A stretch of 64,000 bases of DNA from Massilia sp. Bi118 (GCF_918697865.1 NZ_CAKKMV010000005.1:186001-250000), one strand, 5' to 3'. Positions 1-8,927 are shown, numbered from the stretch's first letter. The notes: a model not told the origin generated them from the letters alone. Numbers and translations: made by a program.

Positions 1-1797
1 GACTGGCCCTTCTTCATCGCCGAACGCGGCGGCGACCCGCTGCTGTGGCAGCACCTGTTCTGGTTCTTCGGCCACCCCGAGGTCTACATCATCTTCCTCC
101 CCGCGGCCGGCATGGTCTCGACCATGATCCCGACCATCGCCGGCACGGGCCTCGTCGCCCGGCGCGCCATCATCGCGGCGCTGCTCGGCGTGGGGGTGTT
201 CAGCTTCGGCCTGTGGGCCCACCACATGTTCACCGCCGGCCTGGGCGTGCTGGAGATGAGTTTCGTGTCGGCGGCCAGCATGGCGGTGGCGGTGCCGACC
301 GCGATCCAGGTGTTCGCCTGGATCGCCACCCTGTGGAAAGGGAAGGTCACCTGGAACGCGCCGACCCTGTTCCTGCTCGGCTTCATGTTCATCTTCGTGC
401 TGGGCGGGCTGACCGGCGTGATGGTCGCGGTGATCCCCTTCGACTGGCAGGTGCACGACACCTATTTCATCGTCGCCCACTTCCACTACGTCCTGATCGG
501 CGGGATGGTGTTCCCGGTGTTCGCCGCCCTGTATTACTGGCTGCCGCTGGTGAACGGGAATCGCTTGTCGGAGGCGCTCGCGCGCTGGGTGTTCGGGCTG
601 ATGTTCGTGGGCTTCAATGTCGCCTTCTTCCCCATGCACATCACGGGCCTGCTGGGCATGCCGCGCCGGGTCTACACCTATGCGCCGGAGATGGGCTGGA
701 CCGGACTGAACCTGCTGTCGACGGCGGGCGCCTTCCTGTTCGCGGCTGGCGTGGCGCTGTTCGCCGTCGACGCCTTCCGCACCTTGCGCCGGTCCGAGCG
801 CGCCGTCGGCAACCCGTGGAACGCGTCGACGCTGGAATGGCTGCCCTCCGAGGATTACGGCAACCGCAGCATCCCGCGCGTGACATCGAGCAATCCGCTG
901 TGGGACGAACCGGAACTGGCGCGCGAAGTGGAGGAGGGCAGGCACTACCTGCCGCACACCGCCACCGGGCGCCGCGAGACCATCGCCACCAGCGCGGTCG
1001 CGGCCGAACCGCGCTACCTGCTGGTGCTGCCCGGCGACAGCTGGCTGCCGCTGCTGGGCGCCTTCGGCACCTCGGCCTTCTTCCTGCTGCTGACCGTGAA
1101 GCTCTACTTCCTGGCCTGGATCGCCGGCGCGGTGGCGGTGGGCGCGGTGCTGGGCTGGATGTGGGAGTCGGACCGCGCGCCGCCCGCGATCGAGCAGGTG
1201 GAGGCGGCCGAGGGCGAGCCGCTGCCGGTCGGCGCCACCGGCAAGGCATCGCATTCCTGGTGGGCCACCGTCATCATGCTGGTAGTCGACGCCAGCATCT
1301 TCGCTTCCTTCGCCTTCGCCTATGTGCACGTGTCGATGCGGCTGCAGGTGTGCCCGCCGCCGGGCGCGGCGCTGCCGCCCCTGGCGCAGGCGCTGTGGTC
1401 CTGCGGCCTGCTGGCGCTGGGCTCCCTGCTGGTGTGGCTGGCGCGGCGCAGTCTCGATAAACAAGGCAATGCGCGGCGCCTTCCCTGGCTGGTGCTGCTG
1501 GCGCTGGCCTGCGCGCTGGGCTCCTTCGTGCTCGACCTGCAGGGCTGGCGCGGCGGCCTTCATCCATCCTTCAGCGCCTGGGCCGCGGCGATCGCGGCGC
1601 TGGCCAGCTACCAGGGCCTGCACATCGTCCTGCTGCTGGTGCTGGCGCCCTACCTGGCGCTGCGCGCCTGGCGCGGCCACCTGGGTCCGCGCAGCCGCGC
1701 CACGCTCGACAACATCGCGCTGGTCTGGCATTACACGACGCTGCAGGGCATCGCGGCGGTGGCGGTGGTGCGGCTGATGCCGCTGCTGATGGAGTGA
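1..1797 (+). CDS. ctaD: Cytochrome c oxidase subunit I/III fusion, 3' part (5' end outside window)
   Basis: Haem-copper oxidase catalytic subunit that reduces O2 to water and pumps protons across the inner membrane. The frame is open from base 1. The CuB/His-Tyr motif HPEVY (His codon 73-75), the HH pair in LWAHHMF, and the haem ligands in VAHFHYV are all visible, so the core is catalytically intact. After the subunit I part ends, a linker leads into a second membrane domain (from about base 1255) that resembles subunit III, so this is a fused I/III polypeptide as known for some caa3-type oxidases. The usual K-channel lysine in the GIKVF motif is a Gln here (AIQVF, codon 307-309). The missing upstream part should hold the first half of subunit I. 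A small membrane gene follows immediately. Confidence 0.93.
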   Translation, partial: DWPFFIAERGGDPLLWQHLFWFFGHPEVYIIFLPAAGMVSTMIPTIAGTGLVARRAIIAALLGVGVFSFGLWAHHMFTAGLGVLEMSFVSAASMAVAVPTAIQVFAWIATLWKGKVTWNAPTLFLLGFMFIFVLGGLTGVMVAVIPFDWQVHDTYFIVAHFHYVLIGGMVFPVFAALYYWLPLVNGNRLSEALARWVFGLMFVGFNVAFFPMHITGLLGMPRRVYTYAPEMGWTGLNLLSTAGAFLFAAGVALFAVDAFRTLRRSERAVGNPWNASTLEWLPSEDYGNRSIPRVTSSNPLWDEPELAREVEEGRHYLPHTATGRRETIATSAVAAEPRYLLVLPGDSWLPLLGAFGTSAFFLLLTVKLYFLAWIAGAVAVGAVLGWMWESDRAPPAIEQVEAAEGEPLPVGATGKASHSWWATVIMLVVDASIFASFAFAYVHVSMRLQVCPPPGAALPPLAQALWSCGLLALGSLLVWLARRSLDKQGNARRLPWLVLLALACALGSFVLDLQGWRGGLHPSFSAWAAAIAALASYQGLHIVLLLVLAPYLALRAWRGHLGPRSRATLDNIALVWHYTTLQGIAAVAVVRLMPLLME

Positions 1798-1799
1798 AC

Positions 1800-2141
1800 A
1801 TGGCCACCTACGCACGCAGGGAAGGCTTCTGGCGCCGCGCACTGGGCGTGACGCTGCCGCTGCTGGTCTGGATCGTCCACTTCGCCTTCAGCTACGGGCT
1901 GGCGGCGGCGCAATGCTCGCCGGGCGGCCTGCGCGCGGGCGGGCCGGACCGGTTGCTGCTGGGTGGGGTGACGGTGGCGGCATTTGTCATCTGCGCCTGG
2001 ATGGCCTGGCGCCGGCGCGCGGCGCTGCTGGACCGCCACGCCGGGCTGGCGCGGCGGGCGGGGGCGCTGCTGGCTTTGCTGGCGGCGATCGCGATCGCCT
2101 GGGCGGGGATACCGCTGCTGCTGGTCGACGGCTGCGCTTGA
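1800..2141 (+). CDS. Small three-helix membrane protein next to cytochrome oxidase
   Basis: A 113-residue protein with three predicted membrane helices (about residues 14-36, 50-68 and 84-108). The ATG at 1800 lies 2 bases past the oxidase stop; a GTG at 1794 that overlaps that stop is an alternative start. Tight coupling to the oxidase gene suggests co-translation and a role as an accessory or assembly protein of the oxidase. I do not recognise the family with confidence, and the role rests on neighbourhood alone. Confidence 0.7.
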   Translation: MATYARREGFWRRALGVTLPLLVWIVHFAFSYGLAAAQCSPGGLRAGGPDRLLLGGVTVAAFVICAWMAWRRRAALLDRHAGLARRAGALLALLAAIAIAWAGIPLLLVDGCA

Positions 2142-2156
2142 GACGCGAGGCGGAGA

Positions 2157-3395
2157 TCAGCGCGGCTTGCGTGGACGCAGGCGGCGGTGCAGCAGCAGGG
2201 CGGCTGCGGCCACGCCGGTCAGCCACAGGCTGCCCGGTTCCGGCAGTTCATGGGGTTTCGTTGGCGTTTTGCCGTCGGTCGCGGGATCGGTCTGCAGCGT
2301 GGGCGCCGGCGGTTTGAGCGGGTCGGTGCCGGCGGGCTTGGTGGCGGTGCCCCCGGTGGTGCCGGTGGTCCCGCCAGTCGTGCCGGTCGTGCCGCCGGTG
2401 CTGCCGGTCGAGGTGCCGCCGCTCGAGGTCCCGCCGTCGGTGGCGGCAAGGGCGCCGCTCAGCGCCGGATCGCCGCCCTTGCCGCTGCCGCCGCTGTCGC
2501 TGCCATAGCTGAGCGAGCCGCCGGCCGTCGCCGTCGGGTCGCTGCTGGCCGCGCTGCCTTCGGTGGTGCCGGAAGCCGGGCTCGAGACGCCGGCGAGCAG
2601 GGTCTGGCGGCTGCCGATGGCCGGGAAGGCAGGGAGGCTCAGGCCCATGCTGCTGTTCCTGAAGGCGGTCTGGGCCAGGCTGGCCGCGGTTTGCGGCGCC
2701 GGCAGCAGGCCCGCGCCGTTCGGGTAGGCCTGTGCCACGAACTGCTCACCGGCGCCGGCTTCTTCCTCCAGGGCGGCCGCGGTCTGCAGCAGCGCGCCTT
2801 CACCGGCATCCGTGGACTGCACGACCGGCGTGTCGAGTTCCTGTTCGCCCGGCCCCTTGGCCTCGACCGGCAGCTGGGGCGTATCGGAGATGCGGTTGCC
2901 GCAGCGCGCGCGGATGTCGTTCTGGCCGTCCGAGAGGATGGACTCGCCTTCGGCCAGGGTCACCGGGCGGGAGGTCCAGTACACCTGGTCGCCCTTGCGG
3001 TAGGAGACGTAGACGGCGCGCGCCTTCGGCACGGTCTGCAGGCTGGCCTTGTCCACCGCGAAGCCGGCGTAATGCGCGGCCACGGTCTTGTCGGCGAGGA
3101 TGGCATGGGCGATGTCGGCGCGGCTGGTCACGCCGCCCGGCACGATCGAAAACGGATACACGCGCCGCGGCGCCGCCGGCGTGGACGTCTCGGCCACGCG
3201 CTTAATCTCCGGCGAGGTCCGGATCGCCGGATCCGGCACGGCGGCCGTGAAGCTGTTCCCGACTTTCTGTTGCGGTTCCTGGCGCAGCAGGAAGGCGGCG
3301 CAGCAGGACACGGTGAGCATGACCGCCACGGCCAGGCGCTTCTGCAGGCGTGCTTGCTTGACGCTTCGGCGAATATAGGCGCGGCGGATGTCCAT
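2157..3395 (-). CDS. PEP-CTERM sorting domain protein with low-complexity Gly/Thr/Ser region
   Basis: A 412-residue protein that starts with a basic N-terminus and one hydrophobic segment (about residues 20-40). It ends in a PEP-CTERM sorting signal: a PEPGSLW motif, a hydrophobic helix and an arginine-rich tail. Such tails are recognised by exosortase EpsH/XrtA in exopolysaccharide-producing Gram-negatives; no exosortase lies in this window. The middle is low-complexity: residues about 280-385 are dominated by Ser, Gly and Thr, with a short TTGTTGG repeat. I prefer ATG 3395; an in-frame TTG two codons upstream is possible. There is no clear Shine-Dalgarno sequence. It is convergent with the small membrane gene upstream. 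The substrate or function is not recognisable. Confidence 0.75.
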   Translation of the reverse strand: MDIRRAYIRRSVKQARLQKRLAVAVMLTVSCCAAFLLRQEPQQKVGNSFTAAVPDPAIRTSPEIKRVAETSTPAAPRRVYPFSIVPGGVTSRADIAHAILADKTVAAHYAGFAVDKASLQTVPKARAVYVSYRKGDQVYWTSRPVTLAEGESILSDGQNDIRARCGNRISDTPQLPVEAKGPGEQELDTPVVQSTDAGEGALLQTAAALEEEAGAGEQFVAQAYPNGAGLLPAPQTAASLAQTAFRNSSMGLSLPAFPAIGSRQTLLAGVSSPASGTTEGSAASSDPTATAGGSLSYGSDSGGSGKGGDPALSGALAATDGGTSSGGTSTGSTGGTTGTTGGTTGTTGGTATKPAGTDPLKPPAPTLQTDPATDGKTPTKPHELPEPGSLWLTGVAAAALLLHRRLRPRKPR

Positions 3396-3530
3396 GTTCA
3401 AAAAGATGAAAGTAGGAGAGGTCCTACAGACTATATCTTTGCTATTGGTAAATCTACATTTCTTTGAGAAATTTTTATTGCAATGTAGACATTTAGATAC
3501 ACTGGCAGTGGCGAGGTTTATACTTTAGGT

Positions 3531-4115
3531 ATGGACACCACCACCCGCTGCAGCTGGGCCAACATGGCCAATCCAAAATATATTGCCTACCACGACCATG
3601 AGTGGGGCGTGCCCTGCCATGACGAGACCACGCTGTTCGAGATGCTGAATCTCGAAGGCGCGCAGGCCGGACTGTCGTGGGAGACGATCCTGAACAAGCG
3701 CGATACCTACCGCGCCGCCTTCGACGGCTGGGATGCGGAAAAGATCGCGCGCTACGACGACGCCAAGGTGGCTGCGCTGCTGCTCGACCCCGGCATCGTG
3801 CGCAACCGCCTGAAGGTGGCGGCGGCGATCAACAACGCCAAGGCTTATCTACGCATGCGCGAGGCGGGCCTGAGCCTGGACCAGTACCTGTGGTCCTTCG
3901 TCGATCATCAGCCGATCGTCAACGACTGGCCGGATGGCGGCCGGCCGGCGCGCACCGAACTCTCGGACCGCATCTCGAAGGACCTCGGCAAGCGCGGTTT
4001 CAAGTTCGTCGGCTCGACCATTATCTACGCCTACATGCAGGGGATCGGCATGGTGGACGACCACGACCGCGCTTGCATCTGCCGCCAGCGCCCGCGGGAA
4101 GCACGAAGGGCCTGA
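3531..4115 (+). CDS. tag: DNA-3-methyladenine glycosylase I
   Basis: Removes 3-methyladenine from alkylated DNA in base-excision repair, in the cytoplasm. Length (194 residues) and motifs match the Tag family: an N-terminal RCSW, YHDHEWGVP, LEGAQAGLSW with the conserved Glu, WSFVDHQP, and GFKFVGSTI. The zinc-binding residues are present as an N-terminal Cys and His and a C-terminal DHDRACIC. A TATACT -10-like box at 3519-3524 lies so close to the ATG that the transcript could be leaderless; no Shine-Dalgarno sequence is seen. mnmC starts 3 bases after the stop, so the two are probably co-transcribed. Confidence 0.95.
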   Translation: MDTTTRCSWANMANPKYIAYHDHEWGVPCHDETTLFEMLNLEGAQAGLSWETILNKRDTYRAAFDGWDAEKIARYDDAKVAALLLDPGIVRNRLKVAAAINNAKAYLRMREAGLSLDQYLWSFVDHQPIVNDWPDGGRPARTELSDRISKDLGKRGFKFVGSTIIYAYMQGIGMVDDHDRACICRQRPREARRA

Positions 4116-4118
4116 ACC

Positions 4119-5792
4119 ATGGACTACCGGGACGCATGGCATGGCCAGGCGCGCTGCACCGTCTTCGACGCCGCCTATGGCGATGGCGCCAGCTTCAGGG
4201 TGCTGGCCGATGTCTGGCGCACCGACCCGCACCGCTCGCCGCACCTGCACGTGATCGCCTTGAGCGGCCTGCTGCTGCCGGGCTTCCACCGCATCCCGCA
4301 AGCCGAGCCGGGGCTGACGCTGGACCTGCTCAGCGCCACCATCGACGAAGCCCTGAGCCAGCTGACTGCGCGCGTCGATCTGTTCCGCCTGCATGGCCTG
4401 GAGCAGGCCGGCGCCGGCTTCGCGCGCGCGCTGGCGCGGGTGGCCGCACCGCAGGCGCGCCTGCTGGGGCAGGGCTTGACGCCGGAGCAGGTGGCGGCGC
4501 TGCAGGCGCAGGGTTTCGTGTTCGAGGCCTGCGCCGAGCCGGATAAACAGAAGGCGCGTTTCGCCAGCCGCAAGCCGCGCCCGCCGCAGCCGCCGCTGCC
4601 CGAGCGGCGCGCCATCGTGCTGGGCGCCGGCATCGCCGGTTCCGCCGCCTGCGAGCGCCTGTGCGCGCGCGGCTGGGACGTCACCCTGGTCGAGCGCCAC
4701 CCGCGTCCGGCCATGGAAGCTTCGGGCAATCGCGCCGGCATCTTCATGCCGCTGGTCTCCAGGGACGACAATATCCCGACCCGCCTGACCCGCGCCGCCT
4801 ACCTGTACGCGCTGCGCCACTGGGAGCGCCTGGGCGGCATCGGCGGCGCCATCGAAGGCCAGGCCTGCGGCGTGCTGCAGCTGGCGCGTGACCCCGGCCA
4901 CGCCGAGGTGCAGCGCGCGATCGCCGCCAGCGGCGCGCTGCCCGCCGAGTTTGCCGAGTGGCTCGAACAAGCGCAGGCGGAAAGCCTGCTCGGGCTGCCG
5001 GCGCCGGACGGCGGCTGGCTGTTCCGCCAGGGCGGCTGGGCGCGGCCCGGCAGCGTCTGCGAAGCCATGCTGGCGGCTTGCGGCGGGCGCCTGCAGCAGC
5101 GCTTCGGCGTCGGCAGCGTGCGTGTCGCGCAGGTGGAAGGGCATTGGGAAGTCAGCGACGAGCATGGCGCCATCGTCGCGCGCGCGCCGACCCTGATCCT
5201 GGCCAACGGCGCCGGCGCCATGCAGGTGCCGCACGCGGCGCCGCTGCCGCTGACGGCCATGCGCGGCCAGGTCAGCCACCTGCCTGCCGAGATGATCCCG
5301 GCCCTGCCGGTGGTGCTGTGCCGCGAAGCCTACCTGACGCCGCCCTCGCACGGCGTGGCCAGCGCCGGCGCCACCTACGACGTCGACGGCGATCCCGAGC
5401 TCTCGCCGGCCAGCCATCAAGAGAATCTGCGGCGCCTGCGCGGCCTGCTGTCCGATCCCCATGCGGCGCAAGGTGCGCCGCTGCAGGGCCGCGTGGGTTT
5501 CCGCTGCATCGCGCCGGACCGCCTGCCGCTGGTGGGCCGCCTGCCGGACTTCGATGCGGCAGGGAGCACCGAGCGCCTGCGCGACGTGCCGCGCCATCCC
5601 GGCCTGTACGCGCTGCTGGGCTACGCCTCGCGCGGGCTGATCTGGGCCGGCTGGGCCGCCGAGCTGCTCGCTGCCCAGCTCGAGGGCGAGCCGCTGCCGC
5701 TGGAATCGGCGCTGGTCGACGCCCTCGACCCGGCCCGCTTCGTGTTGCGCGCACGCCGCACGTCGCGGGGTCCGCAACTCACCGATATTTGA
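4119..5792 (+). CDS. mnmC: MnmC-type tRNA modification protein with degenerate methyltransferase domain
   Basis: MnmC finishes the mnm5s2U34 modification of tRNA: its FAD domain turns cmnm5s2U into nm5s2U and its SAM domain methylates the product. The C-terminal oxidoreductase domain (about residues 163-557) is intact, with the VLGAGIAGSA dinucleotide-binding motif, SGNRAGIFMPL, MRGQVSHLP, and the C-terminal LGYASRGLIWAGWAAELLAA segment. The N-terminal part is only about 160 residues, against about 245 in E. coli MnmC. The SAM motif GFGTGLNF reads YGDGASF, and the DGFAPxxNPxxW catalytic stretch is replaced by RLHGLEQAGAGF. The first ~50 residues of the family are also missing. I infer that the methyltransferase is inactive. 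It follows tag by 3 bases. Confidence 0.88.
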   Translation: MDYRDAWHGQARCTVFDAAYGDGASFRVLADVWRTDPHRSPHLHVIALSGLLLPGFHRIPQAEPGLTLDLLSATIDEALSQLTARVDLFRLHGLEQAGAGFARALARVAAPQARLLGQGLTPEQVAALQAQGFVFEACAEPDKQKARFASRKPRPPQPPLPERRAIVLGAGIAGSAACERLCARGWDVTLVERHPRPAMEASGNRAGIFMPLVSRDDNIPTRLTRAAYLYALRHWERLGGIGGAIEGQACGVLQLARDPGHAEVQRAIAASGALPAEFAEWLEQAQAESLLGLPAPDGGWLFRQGGWARPGSVCEAMLAACGGRLQQRFGVGSVRVAQVEGHWEVSDEHGAIVARAPTLILANGAGAMQVPHAAPLPLTAMRGQVSHLPAEMIPALPVVLCREAYLTPPSHGVASAGATYDVDGDPELSPASHQENLRRLRGLLSDPHAAQGAPLQGRVGFRCIAPDRLPLVGRLPDFDAAGSTERLRDVPRHPGLYALLGYASRGLIWAGWAAELLAAQLEGEPLPLESALVDALDPARFVLRARRTSRGPQLTDI

Positions 5793-5822
5793 TTTCTTGT
5801 AAGCAATTAGACCGACTAAAGG

Positions 5823-5828
5823 TATAAT
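5823..5828 (+). promoter_or_regulatory. Perfect TATAAT -10 box upstream of the kinase gene
   Basis: TATAAT lies 37 bases before the kinase ATG in an AT-rich gap after mnmC. The best -35 candidate, TTGTAA at 5797-5802, has a 20-base spacer, which is too long for a standard sigma-70 promoter. It is listed as a likely but incomplete promoter of the two-component pair. Confidence 0.4.
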
Positions 5829-5865
5829 TGACGTCCAGCAACATTTCACACATTGAAAGGTTGAA

Positions 5866-6618
5866 ATGGACGACCTATTGGCCGCGACGCCGCCCGACAC
5901 GCCCGACACCCACGACCTGTTCCTGTTTCTCGCCTCGACTGCGCACGACATGAAGAACTCGCTCAGCGTGCTGTCCGGCACGCTGGAGCGGCTGCTGGTC
6001 GCGCAGTCTGCGCCGTCTTCCTCGTCTCTACCGAAGAGCGACTCGGCCTATCCGGAAATGGCGCACATGCTGTACCAGACCAAGCGCCTGAACGACAACC
6101 TGATGCAGCTGCTGGCCCTGTACAAGCAGGTCGGCAAGCCAGACTACCCCTTCGACCTGCAGCCGGTCGAACTGGGCCAGCTGGTCGAGCAGGTGGTGGC
6201 GATCGGCCGCGTGCTGCTGAAGTCGCGCGGCATCCGGCTCGAACTGGACTACGACCCCAGCCTGATCTGGCACCTGGACGAAGACCTGGTGGTCGGCGTG
6301 CTCTCGCATGCGATCAACAACGCCATCCACTACACCTGCGACTGCGTGCGCCTGGCGATCCGCGAAAGCGAAGGCTGGCTCGAACTGCGGGTCGAGGACA
6401 ACGGCCCCGGTTATCCTCCGGCCCTGCTGAAGGCGGGCGCGATCGCCACGCGCGAGGTGGCGGGCGGGGTCAACTTCCTGACTAACAGCGCTGGCCTGGG
6501 CCTCTACTTTTCCAGCAAGGTCGCGAAGATGCACCGTCACCGCGGCCAGGCCGGCAGCCTGCGCCTCGAGAATGGAGGGGCATACGGGGGCGGCTGTTTC
6601 ATCCTGAGGCTGCCATGA
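5866..6618 (+). CDS. Cytoplasmic sensor histidine kinase
   Basis: A 250-residue kinase with no membrane segment and no sensor domain. The phospho-acceptor H-box is HDMKNSLSVLSG (about residues 27-38). The ATP-binding part shows the N-box HAINNAIHYT, the G1 box VEDNGPGYP and a G2-like GLGLYFSSKVA. The ATG follows AAAGG by 5 bases. The stop overlaps the start of the response-regulator gene by 4 bases (ATGA), so the two are translationally coupled and very likely form a cognate pair. The input signal is unknown; with no sensor domain it may act in a larger complex. Confidence 0.88.
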   Translation: MDDLLAATPPDTPDTHDLFLFLASTAHDMKNSLSVLSGTLERLLVAQSAPSSSSLPKSDSAYPEMAHMLYQTKRLNDNLMQLLALYKQVGKPDYPFDLQPVELGQLVEQVVAIGRVLLKSRGIRLELDYDPSLIWHLDEDLVVGVLSHAINNAIHYTCDCVRLAIRESEGWLELRVEDNGPGYPPALLKAGAIATREVAGGVNFLTNSAGLGLYFSSKVAKMHRHRGQAGSLRLENGGAYGGGCFILRLP

Positions 6619-8285
6619 ATCCCGTCGGTGCCGCCGGCGTCGCCGAGATCGACTGGGCCGACAAGAACTACCTGGTGGTCGACGATTTCGTCGGCATCCG
6701 CCAGCTGCTGCGCGAAAGCCTGCGCAGCCTGGGCGCCAGGAACATCGACCAGGCATCGAGCGGCGGCGAGGCGATGGGCTTGTTGTCGCGGGTGCGCTAC
6801 GACGTGGTCCTGTGCGACTACAACCTGGGCGACGGCAAGAACGGCCAGCAGGTGCTGGAAGAGGCACGCGTGCGCAACCTGGTCAACCCCAGCACCGTGT
6901 GGCTGATGGTGTCGGCCGAGAAGAGCGTCGAATCGGTGATGGGCGCGGCCGAGCACCAGCCCGACGCCTACCTGATCAAGCCGATCACCGAGGGCGTGCT
7001 GCTGACGCGCCTGAACCGCGTGTGGCACAAGAAGCAGGTGTTCCGCATGATCGACCAGGCCTATGCCGAGAAGGATTATCTGCGCGCGGCCAGGCTGTGC
7101 GACGCCCGCATCGGCAGCGACAAGGTCCACGAGCTCGACCTGCTGCGCATGAAGGCGAAGCTGATGGAAAAGAGCGGCCAGCCGGCCAGGGCGCGCGAAG
7201 TCTACGAGCAGGTGCTGGAACAGCGCGAGTACCAGTGGGCGCGCGCCGGCCTGGCCAAGATCCGCATGGCGAACGGCGAGTTCGAGCAGGCGCGCCAGAT
7301 CTTCCAGAGCGTGATCGCCGAGAACCGCTACTACATCGACGCCTACGACCAGCTGGCCGCCGCCTACCAGAACATGGGCAAGATGGAAGAGGCCGGGGCG
7401 ATCCTGGAGCGGGCCGCCAAACTGTCGCCGAATTCAGTGACGCGCCAGCGCAACCTGGGGAACATCGCCCTCAGGCTGGGCAACGTGCAGATGGCCGAGA
7501 AGGCCTTCCGCAAATGCATCGCGATCGGCGAGTACTCGATCATGAAGACGCCGGATGCCTACCTCGGGCTGGCGCGCGTCTGCGGCCAGAAGAACGACAC
7601 CAAGGAAGCGCTGCAGCTGCTGCTGGTGGCCCAGCGCGAATTCGTCCAGGAGCACCCGGACCTTCCGCTGCGCGCCAAGATCACGGAAGGCCTGGTCTAC
7701 CACGAGAGCGGCGACTACCGGCGCGCGCGCAAGGCCGGGGACGAGCTCGAGGAGATGCTCAAGCTGACCCCGGAGCGCCCCGACACCGGCACCTGCCTGG
7801 AACTGGCGACCCTGCTGTTCGCGGTGGGCGTGAAGGACGCCCCGGTCGAGCTGCTGTGCTACGTGATCCGCAACAACCACGACAACCCGCTGCTGCTGGA
7901 CGAAGTGCAGGCCATCTTCGAGAAGGCACGCATGGGCGAGGAGGGCCTGGCCCTGATCCGCAGTTCGAAGAAGGAAGCGGCGGACCTGATGAACCAGGGC
8001 GTGCTGCTGTGGAAGACCGGCAAGCTGGCCGAGGCCGTGGTGTGGATGCGCAATGCACGCAAGGCGGTGCCGAACAACCAGCGGATCCTGTTCAACGCGG
8101 CCCAGATCATGGTCTCGCACATGCAGCAGCACGGCCACGATGCGGAGCTGTGGGCCGAGGCCCAGGAGGTGCTGCACCACGTCGACCGCCTGCTGCCGGG
8201 GCAGCAGCGCTTTGCGCAGTTGATGGAGCAGTTGGCGGGTTTGCAGCCGGCGCCCGACGGCGCCGGCATCGCCGTGGTGGCGTGA
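6615..8285 (+). CDS. Response regulator with C-terminal TPR repeats
   Basis: A 556-residue protein. The N-terminal receiver domain (about residues 12-135) has the acidic pocket in LVVDD, the phospho-acceptor Asp in LCDYNLGDG and the conserved Lys in LIKPI. The rest is helical TPR-like repeats (for example EQARQIFQSVIAENRYYIDAYDQL and AEKAFRKCIAIGEY) with no DNA-binding or enzymatic output domain. The output is therefore probably protein-protein interaction. It is coupled to the upstream kinase by a 4-base overlap. Its stop codon abuts that of the convergent phaM-like gene with no gap. Confidence 0.88.
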   Translation: MNPVGAAGVAEIDWADKNYLVVDDFVGIRQLLRESLRSLGARNIDQASSGGEAMGLLSRVRYDVVLCDYNLGDGKNGQQVLEEARVRNLVNPSTVWLMVSAEKSVESVMGAAEHQPDAYLIKPITEGVLLTRLNRVWHKKQVFRMIDQAYAEKDYLRAARLCDARIGSDKVHELDLLRMKAKLMEKSGQPARAREVYEQVLEQREYQWARAGLAKIRMANGEFEQARQIFQSVIAENRYYIDAYDQLAAAYQNMGKMEEAGAILERAAKLSPNSVTRQRNLGNIALRLGNVQMAEKAFRKCIAIGEYSIMKTPDAYLGLARVCGQKNDTKEALQLLLVAQREFVQEHPDLPLRAKITEGLVYHESGDYRRARKAGDELEEMLKLTPERPDTGTCLELATLLFAVGVKDAPVELLCYVIRNNHDNPLLLDEVQAIFEKARMGEEGLALIRSSKKEAADLMNQGVLLWKTGKLAEAVVWMRNARKAVPNNQRILFNAAQIMVSHMQQHGHDAELWAEAQEVLHHVDRLLPGQQRFAQLMEQLAGLQPAPDGAGIAVVA

Positions 8286-8927
8286 TTACGCCTTGTCGGC
8301 TTTCGGTTTGCCGCCGCGTGCGCGGCCGTTGCCGTTCGGCGCTGCCTGCGGTTCCGGTTCCGCCGGCGCTTCCGGCGCCGGTGCCTCCGCTTTGGCCGGC
8401 CCATCCGCCGGCGTCATCGCCGTCGCCACTGCCTGCGTGAACTGTTCCTGAAGCATATTCCACCAAGCCATTGCCGCCGGCATGCCCATCGCCGCGGCAG
8501 GGTCCGGCGCCGCCTGCTGGTCCGACGCCGGCGCGCCGGGCTGGGCCGTTCCGCCGCCGCCCTCGTTACCCGCTGCCGGCTGCCCGAAGAAAGGCCCGAA
8601 GGGCATGGCCGCCATCTTCTCCGCGCTCACGCCCGACTGACGCATGGCCTCGGCCATCGAGGCGCCCATCGCCTTCAGCGTGGACATGGTGGAGCGCTGG
8701 ACTTCCATGGTCTGGATGGTCCCGCGCAGCATGGTGACATTCATGTTCAGCCAGGATTCGACGGCCTTCAGGTCGGCGATGCGCTTGTCGAGGTCTTCGA
8801 CGGACATCGGTGGCGCGGCCATGCCCGACATGTTCGTACCCGGAAGGTTCATCGAACCCCACAGGTTCTTGACGAAGTCCAGCGTATCCGTCATCCCGGG
8901 CATGTTGGCGGTAGGTGGTTTCAGCAT
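8286..8927 (-). CDS. phaM: PhaM-family polyhydroxyalkanoate granule-associated protein
   Basis: A 213-residue protein resembling PhaM, which in Ralstonia binds PHA synthase, activates it, and links granules to the nucleoid. Visible features are the N-terminal DTLDFVKNLWGSM segment, a helical region VEDLDKRIADLKAVESWLNMNVTM, and an Ala/Pro/Glu-rich middle. The tail is short, basic and Lys/Arg-containing (RARGGKPKADKA), suited to DNA contact. The ATG is preceded by AGGAG at good spacing. No PHA synthase gene lies in the window. The assignment rests on the N-terminal pattern and composition. Confidence 0.75.
   Translation of the reverse strand: MLKPPTANMPGMTDTLDFVKNLWGSMNLPGTNMSGMAAPPMSVEDLDKRIADLKAVESWLNMNVTMLRGTIQTMEVQRSTMSTLKAMGASMAEAMRQSGVSAEKMAAMPFGPFFGQPAAGNEGGGGTAQPGAPASDQQAAPDPAAAMGMPAAMAWWNMLQEQFTQAVATAMTPADGPAKAEAPAPEAPAEPEPQAAPNGNGRARGGKPKADKA

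Noticed and set aside
2330..2450. Repetitive DNA as a minisatellite or CRISPR
   Set aside because: It is the coding low-complexity Gly/Thr region of the PEP-CTERM protein; units are irregular and lack spacers.
3849..5981. Very long open frame on the minus strand opposite mnmC
   Set aside because: It is antisense to a gene with clear family motifs. Its translation is Gln/Arg/Ala/His-rich without a recognisable domain, as expected from GC-rich codon bias.
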